From Pseudomonas triclosanedens (GTDB lineage Bacteria; Pseudomonadota; Gammaproteobacteria; Pseudomonadales; Pseudomonadaceae): a stretch of 64,000 nt of DNA. This document shows, in pieces, positions 7,997 to 16,167 of this stretch. The number at the start of each line of letters is the position of its first letter. Within the stretch, counting starts at the first letter, position 1. Both the position numbers and the translations under genes were made by a program. The stretch lies in assembly GCF_026686735.1 (NCBI RefSeq), contig NZ_CP113432.1:3833001-3897000 (forward strand). The letters are read 5' to 3'. Below the pieces are notes generated by a model. It searched no databases. It saw only the letters and a list, made by a program, of their open reading frames with translations, and was not told the DNA's origin.

Positions 7997-8890
7997 ATGC
8001 CAAGGGAAAACTTCAACGATCTGCTCGCCTTCATCACCGTGGCGCGCGAAGGCAGCTTCACCAAGGCAGCAGCGCAACTGGGGGTTTCCCAGTCGGCGCT
8101 GAGCCATACCATCCGCGCCCTGGAAAGCCGGCTCGGGCTGCGTCTGCTCAGCCGCACCACGCGCAGCGTGTCCCCCACCGAAGCCGGCGAGCGGCTGCTG
8201 CAGACCCTGGCGCCGCGCTTCGAGGAAATCGAGGCGGAGCTGGCGGCTCTGAGCGACTACCGCGACAAGCCGGTCGGCACTATCCGCATCACCGCCGCCG
8301 AACATGCCGCCAGCACGGTGCTCTGGCCAAAGCTGGAGAAAGTCCTGCCCCAATACCCGGACATCCGCGTGGAAGTGAATATCGACTATGGCCTGACCGA
8401 CATCGCTGCCCAGCGTTTCGACGCCGGCGTACGCCTCGGCGACCAGGTCGCCAAGGACATGATCGCGGTGCGCATCGCCCCCGACCTGCGCATGGCGGTA
8501 GTAGCCAGCCCCGCCTACCTGGCGCGCAAGGGTCGCCCGGATAGCGTCCAGGCCCTGGCCGAACACGACTGCCTGAACCTGCGCCTGCCCACCTACGGCG
8601 GGCTGATGGCCTGGGAGTTCGTCAAGGACGGCCATGAAGTGAAGGCGCGGGTGGACGGCCAACTGGTGTTCAACAGCAGCCCGCATATCCTGCGCGCCGC
8701 GATCGCCGGATTCGGCCTGGCCTACCTGCCCGAGGACATGGCCCTCGACGACATTGCCGGCGGCCGGCTGGAGCGGGTGCTGGAAGACTGGTGCCCGACC
8801 TTCCCCGGCTACCACCTCTACTACCCGAGTCGGCGCCAGTCGTCCCGCGCCTTTGTGGTGCTGGTCGAGGCGTTGCGCCACCGTGTCTGA
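7997..8890 (+). CDS. LysR-family transcriptional regulator
   Basis: The 297-residue protein has an N-terminal winged helix-turn-helix (FNDLLAFITVAREGSFTKAA, then QLGVSQSALSHTIRALE) and a LysR substrate-binding domain of the CrgA/DmlR subgroup, with TIRITAAEHAA, DAGVRLGDQ and PAYLARKG blocks. The ATG at 7997 was chosen because a GGAG-type ribosome site precedes it and it fits usual family length. Upstream in-frame ATGs give an Arg/Pro-rich extension. It runs convergently with the zinc alcohol dehydrogenase that ends at 8923, so it is a plausible but unproven regulator of that oxidoreductase operon. Confidence 0.85.
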   Translation: MPRENFNDLLAFITVAREGSFTKAAAQLGVSQSALSHTIRALESRLGLRLLSRTTRSVSPTEAGERLLQTLAPRFEEIEAELAALSDYRDKPVGTIRITAAEHAASTVLWPKLEKVLPQYPDIRVEVNIDYGLTDIAAQRFDAGVRLGDQVAKDMIAVRIAPDLRMAVVASPAYLARKGRPDSVQALAEHDCLNLRLPTYGGLMAWEFVKDGHEVKARVDGQLVFNSSPHILRAAIAGFGLAYLPEDMALDDIAGGRLERVLEDWCPTFPGYHLYYPSRRQSSRAFVVLVEALRHRV

Positions 8891-8922
8891 GCGCCGGGCA
8901 TCGGCATGCCCGGCGCAATGCG

Positions 8923-9978
8923 TCAGGCCGGTTGAAGCGTGGCCATGTCGATGACGAAGCGGTAGCGCACATCGGAGCGCTCCATGCGTTCGAAGGCATG
9001 GTTGATCTCGTCCATGCGGATCGTCTCGCACTCCGGCAGGATGTTTTTCTTCCCGCAGAAGTCCAGCAGTTCCTGGGTCTCGGCGATGCCGCCGATGGGC
9101 GACCCGGCAACGCGCCGGCGCCCGAGCAGCAGCGGCACGCTGGTGATGTCCTCCAGCGGGCCGACCTGGCCGACGATCACCAGGGTGCCGTCGATGTCCA
9201 GCAACGGCAGGTAAGGCTTGAGATCATGCTTCACCGGCACGGTATCGACGATCAGGTCGAAGCTCGACGCGGCGGCCTTCATCGCCTGGGCGTCGGACGA
9301 CACCAGCAGCGCATCGGCGCCCAGCGCCAGGGCATCGGCGCGCTTGTCGGGGCTGCGGCTGAGCACGGTGACGGTGGCACCGAGGCCCACCGCCAGCTTC
9401 ACGGCCATATGCCCCAGACCGCCGAGGCCGATCACACCGACCCGACTGCCCGGCCCAACGTTCCAGGTGCGCAGCGGCGAGTAAGTGGTGATGCCGGCGC
9501 AAAGCAATGGCGCGGCGCGGCTCGGGTCGAGGTTGTCGGGCACACGCAGGACGAACTCCTCGCGCACCACCAGATGCTTGGAATAGCCGCCCTGGGTCGC
9601 TTCGCGGGTGATCCGGTCGACACCGTTGTAGGTCTGGGTATTGCCCTCGCGGCACAACTGCTCCTCACCCTTGCGGCACTGGTCGCAGTGCTGGCAGGAA
9701 TCCACCATGCAGCCCACCGCCACGGCGTCACCGACCTTGTAACGGCTCACTTTGGAACCGATCGCGGTGACCCTGCCGATGATTTCGTGGCCAGGCACCA
9801 TCGGGTAGCGGCTGAAGCCCCAGTCGTTGCGCGCCTGGTGCAGGTCGGAGTGGCACACTCCGCAGTACAGGACTTCCATCGCCACATCATTGTCGCGCAG
9901 GGCGCGGCGCTCGAAGGCGAAGGGGGCAAGCGGCGTCTGCGCGCTCTGCGCGGCGTATCCATAGGTTTTCATCGGCAT
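8923..9978 (-). CDS. Zinc-dependent alcohol dehydrogenase, cinnamyl-alcohol/YahK-type
   Basis: The 351-residue cytoplasmic enzyme is a medium-chain dehydrogenase. Catalytic zinc ligands sit in CGVCHSDLH and the GHE of VPGHEIIG. The structural zinc site is CQHCDQCRKGEEQLC, with four cysteines. The nucleotide-binding motif GLGGLGHMAVKLA lies near residue 185, and SRSPDKRADA follows the second strand, which favours NADPH as in YahK/CAD enzymes. It reduces aldehydes or oxidises alcohols; the physiological substrate is unknown. Its ATG overlaps the stop of the upstream aldo/keto reductase as TGATG, and a second ATG at 9972 is an alternative. It is the last gene of a CMD-AKR-ADH operon. Confidence 0.85.
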   Translation of the reverse strand: MPMKTYGYAAQSAQTPLAPFAFERRALRDNDVAMEVLYCGVCHSDLHQARNDWGFSRYPMVPGHEIIGRVTAIGSKVSRYKVGDAVAVGCMVDSCQHCDQCRKGEEQLCREGNTQTYNGVDRITREATQGGYSKHLVVREEFVLRVPDNLDPSRAAPLLCAGITTYSPLRTWNVGPGSRVGVIGLGGLGHMAVKLAVGLGATVTVLSRSPDKRADALALGADALLVSSDAQAMKAAASSFDLIVDTVPVKHDLKPYLPLLDIDGTLVIVGQVGPLEDITSVPLLLGRRRVAGSPIGGIAETQELLDFCGKKNILPECETIRMDEINHAFERMERSDVRYRFVIDMATLQPA

Positions 9979-10991
9979 CAGTCCTTGTGGCGAGCCAGGC
10001 GCCCTTCGATCGGGTAGGCAGGGTCACTGTAGCCCGGCGTAGAGGTGTGGCCTGGCACGACCAGGCTGTCCACCAGCCTCTCGTCTTCGGCGTCCAGGCG
10101 CAGGTCGAGCGCCTGCAGGTAGCTGTCCCAGTGGGCTTCGGTGCGCGGTCCGGCGATGGCCGAACTGACCAGCGCGTTGTTCAGCACCCAGGCCAGCGCG
10201 AAAGCGATCGGCGTGGTACCGCGCGCGGCAGCATGTTCGGCAATGCGCTGGGCGACCTGCAGCGACTCGGGGCGCCACTCGGTCTGCTGGATACGCCGGT
10301 CGCCGCGCCCGGCTCGGGAGTCCGCCGGAGGTGCCGCATCGGGGCGGTACTTGCCGGTGAGAACACCGCGCGCCAGCGGGCTGTAGGAGACCACTCCGAT
10401 GCCGTAGTGGCCGGCGACGGGCAACTGCTCGACCTCGGCGCTGCGGTCCACCAGGTTGTACAACGGCTCGCTGACCACCGGCCGGTCGATGCCCAACTGG
10501 TCGGCCAGGCGCACTACCTCGGCGATACGCCAGCCACGGAAGTTCGACAGGCCGTAGTACCGCACCTTACCCTGGCGGATCAGTTCGCCGACCGCGCGCA
10601 AGCCCTCTTCCAGCGGCGCATCGTTGATGCTGCGATGGAAGTAGACGATGTCCAGGTAATCGGTGCCCAGCCGCCGCAGGCTGGATTCCACGGACTGGTA
10701 GATCCACTTGCGCGACACGCCCTGGGCATTGGGGCCGTCGCCGAAGGCAAAGCCGAACTTGCTGGCGATCACCCAGTCGTCGCGGCGCGCAGCCACGGCG
10801 CGGCCGACCACTTCCTCGGAACGGCCCTTGTGATAGACGTCGGCAGTATCGATGAAATTGACGCCCTGCTCGAAGGCCTTGTCGATGATGCGCCGAGCGG
10901 TGGCTTCGTCGGTCTCGCCGCCGAACATCATCGCGCCGAGGCGCAACGGCGGGACTTTGAGGGCACTACGGCCCAGGTAACGGTATTCCAT
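9978..10991 (-). CDS. Aldo/keto reductase
   Basis: The 337-residue enzyme has the AKR (beta/alpha)8 landmarks. The catalytic tetrad is readable as Asp in FIDTADVY, Tyr in DVYHKG, Lys in ASKFGFA and His in IVYFHRS. The C-terminal cofactor-binding segment includes SSAIAGPRTEAHWDS. It should reduce aldehydes or ketones with NADPH in the cytoplasm. Translation is coupled to the downstream dehydrogenase, and the CMD-family gene lies immediately upstream at 11002-11334, so the three are likely one transcript for detoxification of reactive carbonyls or oxidants. That pathway assignment is inference. Confidence 0.85.
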   Translation of the reverse strand: MEYRYLGRSALKVPPLRLGAMMFGGETDEATARRIIDKAFEQGVNFIDTADVYHKGRSEEVVGRAVAARRDDWVIASKFGFAFGDGPNAQGVSRKWIYQSVESSLRRLGTDYLDIVYFHRSINDAPLEEGLRAVGELIRQGKVRYYGLSNFRGWRIAEVVRLADQLGIDRPVVSEPLYNLVDRSAEVEQLPVAGHYGIGVVSYSPLARGVLTGKYRPDAAPPADSRAGRGDRRIQQTEWRPESLQVAQRIAEHAAARGTTPIAFALAWVLNNALVSSAIAGPRTEAHWDSYLQALDLRLDAEDERLVDSLVVPGHTSTPGYSDPAYPIEGRLARHKD

Positions 10992-11001
10992 AGAAGAGTC
11001 C

Positions 11002-11334
11002 TCAGTCGGCGGCGCCGCGTTCGGCGAACACCCGGCGGGCGATGCCCAGCGCGGTGGAAGCCGTAGGCCAGCCGGAATAGAAAGCCAGGTGGGTGATCAG
11101 TTCGATCAGTTCGTCGCGGCTGACACCGTTGTCCAGCGCCTTGCCGAGATGGAACGGCAGTTCGTTCTGCCGGTACTGCGCCACCAGGCTGGCGACGGTG
11201 ATCAGGCTGCGGTCGCGGGGCGACAGGCCCGGGCGTTCCCAGACATCGCCGAACAGCACGCCATCGGTGTAATCGGCCAGCGCCGGGGCGATGTCGCCAA
11301 AAGCCTTGTGCGCGGTGGAAGATCGTTCGCTCAT
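11002..11334 (-). CDS. Carboxymuconolactone decarboxylase-family protein
   Basis: The 110-residue protein matches the short CMD/AhpD-like family: GDVWERPGLSPRDRSLITVASLVA, then a helical ELPFHLGKALDNGVSRDELIELITHLAFYSG block. The CxxC of true AhpD peroxidases is absent, so it is not an obvious alkylhydroperoxidase. Related genes often accompany aldo/keto reductases and quinone or alcohol dehydrogenases. I chose the ATG at 11334 because GGAG lies six bases upstream. An in-frame start 24 codons earlier lacks support. It is the first gene of the operon that continues into the AKR and ADH genes. Confidence 0.8.
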   Translation of the reverse strand: MSERSSTAHKAFGDIAPALADYTDGVLFGDVWERPGLSPRDRSLITVASLVAQYRQNELPFHLGKALDNGVSRDELIELITHLAFYSGWPTASTALGIARRVFAERGAAD

Positions 11335-11430
11335 GGTGTTCTCCGTTTCGCTGGTTGACTGGCCTGCCATGCTACGCAGCGTCAGGCCGGCGATTAAGGC
11401 GGGCAACGCACTTGGACCTATGAAGCTAGC

Positions 11431-11457
11431 TCATGAATCAACACTCCATATTCATGA
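11431..11457. promoter_or_regulatory. Inverted repeat upstream of the CMD-AKR-ADH operon
   Basis: TCATGAAT at 11431-11438 and ATTCATGA at 11450-11457 form a perfect 8-bp inverted repeat with an 11-bp spacer. It lies about 97 bases upstream of the CMD start codon on the minus strand. The geometry fits an operator for a dimeric regulator. Which regulator binds is unknown. Confidence 0.4.
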
Positions 11458-11517
11458 ACCAGACTCATGGACGAATGCAGCTTCATCCGCCCGATCACCC
11501 ACGTGAGCCATTGAGTA

Positions 11518-11715
11518 AAGTCCATTCCAGACAATTCGCCGGGCAACTCGGCCCGGCTGGCACGCATCGCCGAGGTCAAGGGCGCGCAGATCGCCATCGC
11601 CTGGCTGCTGGCACAAAAGCCTGGAATCGGGCCGGCTCCCGGCAGGCTGCACTGCCTGGAAGAAAAACCTCGGCGCCGCGTTGCGGCAGATCGGCGGCGT
11701 GCGCTACCCGTCACA
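11518..11715 (+). pseudogene. Decayed 3' fragment of an aldo/keto reductase gene
   Basis: Frame 1 from 11551 reads ARLARIAEVKGAQIAIAWLL then AQKPGI and LHCLEE. This is the C-terminal cofactor-binding region of aldo/keto reductases (usual form: AEEKGATPAQIALAWLLAQKP, then a PGT and LEENLGA). At about 11661-11667 the frame shifts, and the next frame continues NLGAALRQIGGVRYP, which matches the usual ENLGAA and GxRYP tail after an internal loss. No start, barrel or active site remains. It appears to be a relic of a former neighbour of the intact AKR operon. Confidence 0.6.
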
Positions 11716-11796
11716 CCTGCGGCAGCGAGAGATCACGGAGCGGCGGCGAGAACCCCGAAGGCCGGCACCCGCTGCGTCCCAGCCCGGCAGCCGCGC

Positions 11797-12036
11797 TCAG
11801 AGCGCTTCCAGCGATGCCGGGCGGAACAGCGGCTCGCTGCCCAGCAGGCGAATGCCCTCGGGCGTACTTTCCAACAGCCGGCGCTCGCCTTCCGCGACCC
11901 GCAACTCAAGGTCGTAACCCTGCGCGCCGAGGCATTCGACAATGGTGCGGACAGCCTCCCGTGCCCAGGGCACGTCGGAGTCGAAATGGCCGAGCAACTG
12001 GCCGTGGCGCTGGATGATCAGGCGGTACTTCTGCAT
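11797..12036 (-). CDS. Conserved small protein of unknown function
   Basis: The 79-residue product begins MQKYRLIIQRHGQLLGHFDS and contains predicted strand-helix-strand elements (EAVRTIVECLGAQGYDLELRVAEGERRLLE). It has no signal peptide or membrane segment. GAGG lies six bases before the ATG at 12036, which supports this start over an upstream one at 12081. It looks like a genuine small cytoplasmic protein of the kind conserved among pseudomonads, but I cannot name a function. It is divergent from the MOSC gene. Confidence 0.6.
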   Translation of the reverse strand: MQKYRLIIQRHGQLLGHFDSDVPWAREAVRTIVECLGAQGYDLELRVAEGERRLLESTPEGIRLLGSEPLFRPASLEAL

Positions 12037-12100
12037 GGAGCCCCTCGCTGCGGTATGACGATGTGCCGCCGGGCGCGGCATTTTGTATCGATTCGAAACC

Positions 12101-12138
12101 TTGACAGAGACTACCCATCTGGCAGACTTTGTCCAGAT
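12101..12138. promoter_or_regulatory. Promoter/operator region for the MOSC gene
   Basis: TTGACA at 12101-12106 is a consensus -35 element on the plus strand; the -10 about 17 bases later is weak. The inverted repeat ATCTGG (12117-12122) and CCAGAT (12133-12138) overlaps the expected core promoter. A longer pair, GTATCGAT (12085-12092) and ATCGATAC (12147-12154), brackets the whole region. This pattern suggests a regulated promoter between the divergent genes. Confidence 0.35.
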
Positions 12139-12182
12139 AGTTTTTGATCGATACCACTTTATCGTTTCGCGAGAGCCGCGCC

Positions 12183-12881
12183 ATGAGCCTCCCCAACCTT
12201 CATCTCGATGCCCTCCTCACCGGGCACGCCGTGCCCTTCAGCCGCCCAGGCTCGCGCAGCGCCATCGCCAAGATCCCTCGGCAACAGCCCCTGGCCGTGA
12301 CCACGCAGGGGCTTGAGAGCGACGAGCAAGGCGACCTGCGGGTGCACGGCGGCGTGGAAAAGGCTATCCATCACTACCCTCGCGAGCACTACGCGAGCTG
12401 GATAGCCGAACTGGGCGAGCATCCCCTCCTGACCCAGCCGGGTGCGTTCGGCGAAAACTTCAGCACCCACGGCTGGACCGAGGCCGACGTCTGCCTGGGT
12501 GACCGCATCCGCGCGGGCACCGCGTTGCTGGAAGTGTCCCAGGGGCGCATGCCGTGCTGGAAGCTCAACGATCGCTTCGCGGTGGCACAGATGGCGTTGC
12601 GGGTGCAGGAATCCGGACGCACTGGCTGGTACTACCGCGTGCTGGAGGAAGGCGTGGTGGCTGCCGGCGCGACGCTGCAGCTCGTGCAGCGCAACCATCC
12701 GGACTGGCCGCTGCAACGGCTGTCCGCCGTGCTCTTCGACAAGCGCGTGGACCCGCACACGCTGCGCGAATGCCTGGCCCTGCCGCTACCGCCCAACTGG
12801 CGCCGCACCCTGGAACGGCGCCTCGAACAGGGCCAGGTCGAAGACTGGGGCCCGCGCCTGGAAGGCAAGCCGGCTGGTTGA
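12183..12881 (+). CDS. MOSC domain protein, YiiM-like
   Basis: The 232-residue protein has the MOSC sulfurase C-terminal fold: DLRVHGGVEKAIHHYP near residue 50, GAFGENFSTHGW near 85, and the conserved cysteine in SQGRMPCWKL near 120. A helical 3-alpha tail at about 165-225 is typical of YiiM. MOSC proteins bind molybdenum cofactor or carry sulfur. YiiM-type enzymes can reduce N-hydroxylated substrates such as 6-hydroxylaminopurine, so a detoxification role is likely here by family. I chose the ATG at 12183, where the conserved N-terminus begins. Confidence 0.8.
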   Translation: MSLPNLHLDALLTGHAVPFSRPGSRSAIAKIPRQQPLAVTTQGLESDEQGDLRVHGGVEKAIHHYPREHYASWIAELGEHPLLTQPGAFGENFSTHGWTEADVCLGDRIRAGTALLEVSQGRMPCWKLNDRFAVAQMALRVQESGRTGWYYRVLEEGVVAAGATLQLVQRNHPDWPLQRLSAVLFDKRVDPHTLRECLALPLPPNWRRTLERRLEQGQVEDWGPRLEGKPAG

Positions 12882-12882
12882 C

Positions 12883-13833
12883 TCAGGATTCCACGGCCCG
12901 TGCCGGGGCTGGCGCCGGCGCGCGGTGCAGGCTGATGGCCCAGAGCACGCCCACGGTCAGCAGCACGATGGCCAGCGCCTCCACCGGGCTCGGCAGGCGC
13001 TGCTGATGCAGATAGGCGTAGGCGCAGGCGAACAGCGTCTCGAAGACGATCAACTGCCCGCCCAGGCTCATCGGCAGGCGCCGGGTCGCGGCGTTCCACA
13101 AGCCGTTGGCCAGCCACGAGCCGAAGATCGCCAGGAACAGCGAAACCCAGAGGAACACCATCCAGCGCTCGGAAGAAACGCCCGACGGAATCGCCTGCGG
13201 AGCCACCAGCGCGCCCACACCAGCCAGCACGATGGCCATGCCGCCGGTGACCATGCCGATCAGCGTCGACCACTCGTGGCTGTTGAAGTGGCTGGCCTTG
13301 AGGTAGCGCGCATTCGCTGTGGCGTACCAGGACCAGCAGGCCACCGCACAGAAGCCGCAGACGATACCGAGGATGCGCTCTCCAGGCGTACTGCCCACAG
13401 CCATCAGCGCAGTGGGGTCGAGGTTGATGCAGAGGATGCCCAGCGTCACCAGCAGCAGCGGTATCTTCATCCGCGACAGCGGCAGCGAATCGTGTTCCGA
13501 ACGGCTGCAATAGCTGATCGCCAGCGGCATGACACCGTTGATCAGCGATGCCGCCGCCACTCCGGCGAACTGCACCGCAGCCGACAACAGCGCGAAGTAC
13601 AGCAGGTTGCCGGTAAGCGCCAGGCGCACCAGCATCGACAGGTCCTCGCGGCCGATCCTGCGCAACAGGCCGAAAGCCACCGGCAAGGCAATCAGCAGCG
13701 AGATGGCGCCGTACAGGGCGAAACGCACAGAGCTGATCAGCAGCGGGTTGAACTCAGGCACCAGCGACGGCGCAAGAATCACCCCGCCCCAGATCGCACC
13801 CGCCATGCCTGCATAGACCACCCCGCGTTTCAT
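12883..13833 (-). CDS. DMT-superfamily (EamA) transporter
   Basis: The 316-residue inner-membrane protein has about ten hydrophobic segments in two EamA-like halves (MAGAIWGGVILAPSLVP at the start; WLANGLWNAATRRLPMSLGG and FETLFACAYAYLH in the second half). Family members export amino acids or metabolites. I chose the ATG at 13833 with AGGTGG six bases upstream. A start at 13923 would overlap the divergent regulator promoter. The divergent LysR gene at 13929 very probably controls it. Confidence 0.8.
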   Translation of the reverse strand: MKRGVVYAGMAGAIWGGVILAPSLVPEFNPLLISSVRFALYGAISLLIALPVAFGLLRRIGREDLSMLVRLALTGNLLYFALLSAAVQFAGVAAASLINGVMPLAISYCSRSEHDSLPLSRMKIPLLLVTLGILCINLDPTALMAVGSTPGERILGIVCGFCAVACWSWYATANARYLKASHFNSHEWSTLIGMVTGGMAIVLAGVGALVAPQAIPSGVSSERWMVFLWVSLFLAIFGSWLANGLWNAATRRLPMSLGGQLIVFETLFACAYAYLHQQRLPSPVEALAIVLLTVGVLWAISLHRAPAPAPARAVES

Positions 13834-13928
13834 CTCCAACCACCTCGACTTCAGGAAATGCCGCCACGGTAGCGGTTGTGCTAGCGTCTGACCAAGGATA
13901 AATCCGCACCGAGGCATTCCCATGAGGA

Positions 13929-14861
13929 ATGGCTCAAGCCATTTACCGGAGAACCGTCATCAGCCGTTATCTACGTACCCTGCCGCCGCTGGAAACCCTG
14001 ATTACCTTCGAGGCGGTCGGCCGCTACGGCAGCTTCACCCAGGCCGCCACCGAGCTGTTCCTTACCCAGAGCGCAGTGAGCAAGCAGATGCGCGCGCTGG
14101 AAGACAGCCTCAAGGTGCCGCTGTTCGAACGCAAACCCCGTGGCGTGGCCCTGACGGCGGCCGGCACGGAACTGCTGGCTACCGTGGACATGCTGCTTGA
14201 CCGTCTGCAACACAGCGTGCGGCGCATCCGCTCGGTGCACCAGAGCAACGCCGTGTCAGTGCTGGCGACCCACGCGCTGGCGCAGTTCTGGCTGTTCCCC
14301 AAGCTCATCGAGTTCAACAAGGCGCACCCGGGCATCGCCGTGCACGTCCACGCAATCAACGAGATCGACGAAGCCAGCCTGGTGGACTTCGACCTGGGCA
14401 TCCTCTACGGCGACGGCGAGTGGACGACGCTCAACAGCCGCTTCGTGCTGCCGGAGATCGTCTACCCGGTGGCCCGCCCCGACTTCGACGCCTCGTCCAT
14501 CCGCACCCTCGACCAACTGGCCACCGCGCCGCTGGTGCAGATCGACACCTCGGCCTGGAGCTGCCTGGACTGGCACGACTGGTTCGCCCACTTCGGCAAG
14601 GACTACCAGCCCGCCGAAAGCGACCCGGTATTCAACCAGCTCACCCTCGCCTACCGCGCCGTGCAGCAAGGCATGGGCATCGGCCTGGCGTGGAGCTTCA
14701 TGGCCGACGAAGCGGTGGCCAGGGGCGAGATGCAGCGGGTGACCGACCTTGCGCTGGTCACCGAGCGCGGCGAATACCTGGTGTCCCTGCGCCACCGCCA
14801 ATTGTCGCCGCCGGCCCAGTTGTTCCATGACTGGCTGCTGGAGTCGGTCCAGGCCGCGTAG
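13929..14861 (+). CDS. LysR-family regulator, GcvA/AmpR-like
   Basis: The product is about 310 residues. The N-terminal helix-turn-helix is PLETLITFEAVGRYGSFTQAA, then ELFLTQSAVSKQMRALE. The effector domain includes FGKDYQPAESDPVFNQL and the GMGIGLAW block of the GcvA/AmpR subgroup. The start is uncertain: the ATG at 13929 has a Shine-Dalgarno-like GAGGA almost touching it, and the conserved fold begins about 15 codons later. It is divergent from the EamA transporter gene and is the likely regulator of that gene. A hairpin terminator follows at 14876. Confidence 0.8.
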   Translation: MAQAIYRRTVISRYLRTLPPLETLITFEAVGRYGSFTQAATELFLTQSAVSKQMRALEDSLKVPLFERKPRGVALTAAGTELLATVDMLLDRLQHSVRRIRSVHQSNAVSVLATHALAQFWLFPKLIEFNKAHPGIAVHVHAINEIDEASLVDFDLGILYGDGEWTTLNSRFVLPEIVYPVARPDFDASSIRTLDQLATAPLVQIDTSAWSCLDWHDWFAHFGKDYQPAESDPVFNQLTLAYRAVQQGMGIGLAWSFMADEAVARGEMQRVTDLALVTERGEYLVSLRHRQLSPPAQLFHDWLLESVQAA

Positions 14862-14875
14862 GCCGTTCTCGACAG

Positions 14876-14896
14876 CCGCCATTGGCGGTTTTCTTG
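14876..14896 (+). terminator. Short intrinsic terminator after the LysR gene
   Basis: CCGCC (14877-14881) pairs with GGCGG (14885-14889) around a three-base loop, followed by TTTTCTT. Confidence 0.5.
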
Positions 14897-15105
14897 GCTA
14901 ATCTGCAGGGTGGCTCGCCGACGGAGCAAGGACATGGACGCCGCGGACAGAAACTCAGCGGTGAAATCGTGCTATCCGGCAATGCGCCTCAACGACAAAT
15001 CCGCCTGCTGGTCAGGCGACCTGGAGCCCATCCAGCAGGAAGTCAGAACGCTACCACGCAGCTAGTTGCCATATAAGGCACTTCAGTTCAGGCGGGATCA
15101 CAAGG

Positions 15106-15783
15106 ATGACGCAGACCACCAAGAGTGACAGTGGCACAAGCAAGGGCGGCGGTGATTTTTCATCCCTGCTGAATTTCATTCCCAGCGCGTACTACGACCT
15201 GATTGCCAGGGTCTGTCCCGGCATGGCGTTCTGGCTGGCAATCGCCTATGCCGGAAAGATCGCAGTGGGCGCCAGCGACCAGACGCTCTGGCAATGGATG
15301 AACACGCTCTCCGGCGCAATGCTCTTCATCCTGATCGTACTGAGTTACGTATCAGGCATCGTACTGACCTGTACCAGCCTGATCTGGGACCTGCTCTCGT
15401 TCTTCATTCTCAGCTCCATTCCCCGGCTACGGGACCACCTCGGCCTCACCCGGCCTTCGAAGGGTGGCTTCATGGACATCTGGAAAGCCGTGTCCGTCCA
15501 CATCGACGAGGTGGAAAAGGAGGATGCCGACGCTGGGCGGGTTCTGGTGAAGGCGATGGCCGAAGTAACCCTGTGCCAGAACCTGCTCTCGGCGCTGATC
15601 ATTCTTGCCATCGTAGGGCTGTTGCCAGGGCACCAGTGGTCCCTGCCCCCTGCCGACAATGCGTTTCTCTACTGGGGGACCGGCGTGCTGTTGTTCCTGG
15701 CCATGATGTTCCGCCAGATCATGTTCCTGGGCCGGGTGAAGGACCTGCATATTCTCTACGCAACCAAGCCAGAGCAGGATTAG
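15106..15783 (+). CDS. Membrane protein of unknown function
   Basis: The 225-residue product has a Ser/Gly-rich polar N-terminus, an amphipathic FIPSAYYDLIARVCPG segment and about five hydrophobic stretches: MAFWLAIAYAGKIAV; SGAMLFILIVLSYVSGIVL; LLSFFILSS; LLSALIILAIVGLLP; WGTGVLLFLAMMF. A soluble loop near 110-150 is rich in acidic residues (HIDEVEKEDADAG). I recognise no family and no catalytic motif. It stands alone between a LysR gene and an MFS transporter, with a run of apparently non-coding sequence on each side. That isolation suggests an accessory gene. Confidence 0.6.
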   Translation: MTQTTKSDSGTSKGGGDFSSLLNFIPSAYYDLIARVCPGMAFWLAIAYAGKIAVGASDQTLWQWMNTLSGAMLFILIVLSYVSGIVLTCTSLIWDLLSFFILSSIPRLRDHLGLTRPSKGGFMDIWKAVSVHIDEVEKEDADAGRVLVKAMAEVTLCQNLLSALIILAIVGLLPGHQWSLPPADNAFLYWGTGVLLFLAMMFRQIMFLGRVKDLHILYATKPEQD

Positions 15784-16167
15784 GCCAGTCGCTCAGTGCT
15801 CCAGCACAAAGAGCAACTCGACGCGCACCAGCGCTGACCTGAATCCCGCTCGCTGTGCTGGATCATCTGCGCGCCGGGAACGGAGCCCGGCTGGATTCCG
15901 TAGCGCACCGCAATCGTGTCCGCTGCTGCCTGTACCCGCACGCCGTACTGCCGAAGCGGATATCCAGACGCATGCGGCCAGCCCGGGCGCTCGGCGATCC
16001 TCCGACAGGACGGCAACACCGTTGTAGAACCAAAGGCGCAGGCAAAGCGCGGCGGTGGCTGAGCCTGCGGGCACGCTGGGGTTCGCAAGGGCCCGTGGCG
16101 ACTGCCATGCACCATCGCGGTGCTGCTAGGATCGGGGACCGTCCGCCGCCGAAAGTCGAGGCATGGA
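15784..16167. other. Gene-free stretch with possible decayed reading frame on the minus strand
   Basis: No intact gene is convincing in these ~384 bases. On the minus strand, one frame ends with a protein-like tail (SALVRVELLFVLEH, stop near 15793). A second frame just upstream reads YPLRQYGVRVQAAADTIAV, then RYGIQPGS. Joining them needs a frameshift. This could be a small broken gene or chance. The promoter of the MFS gene at 16168 must also lie here. Confidence 0.3.
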
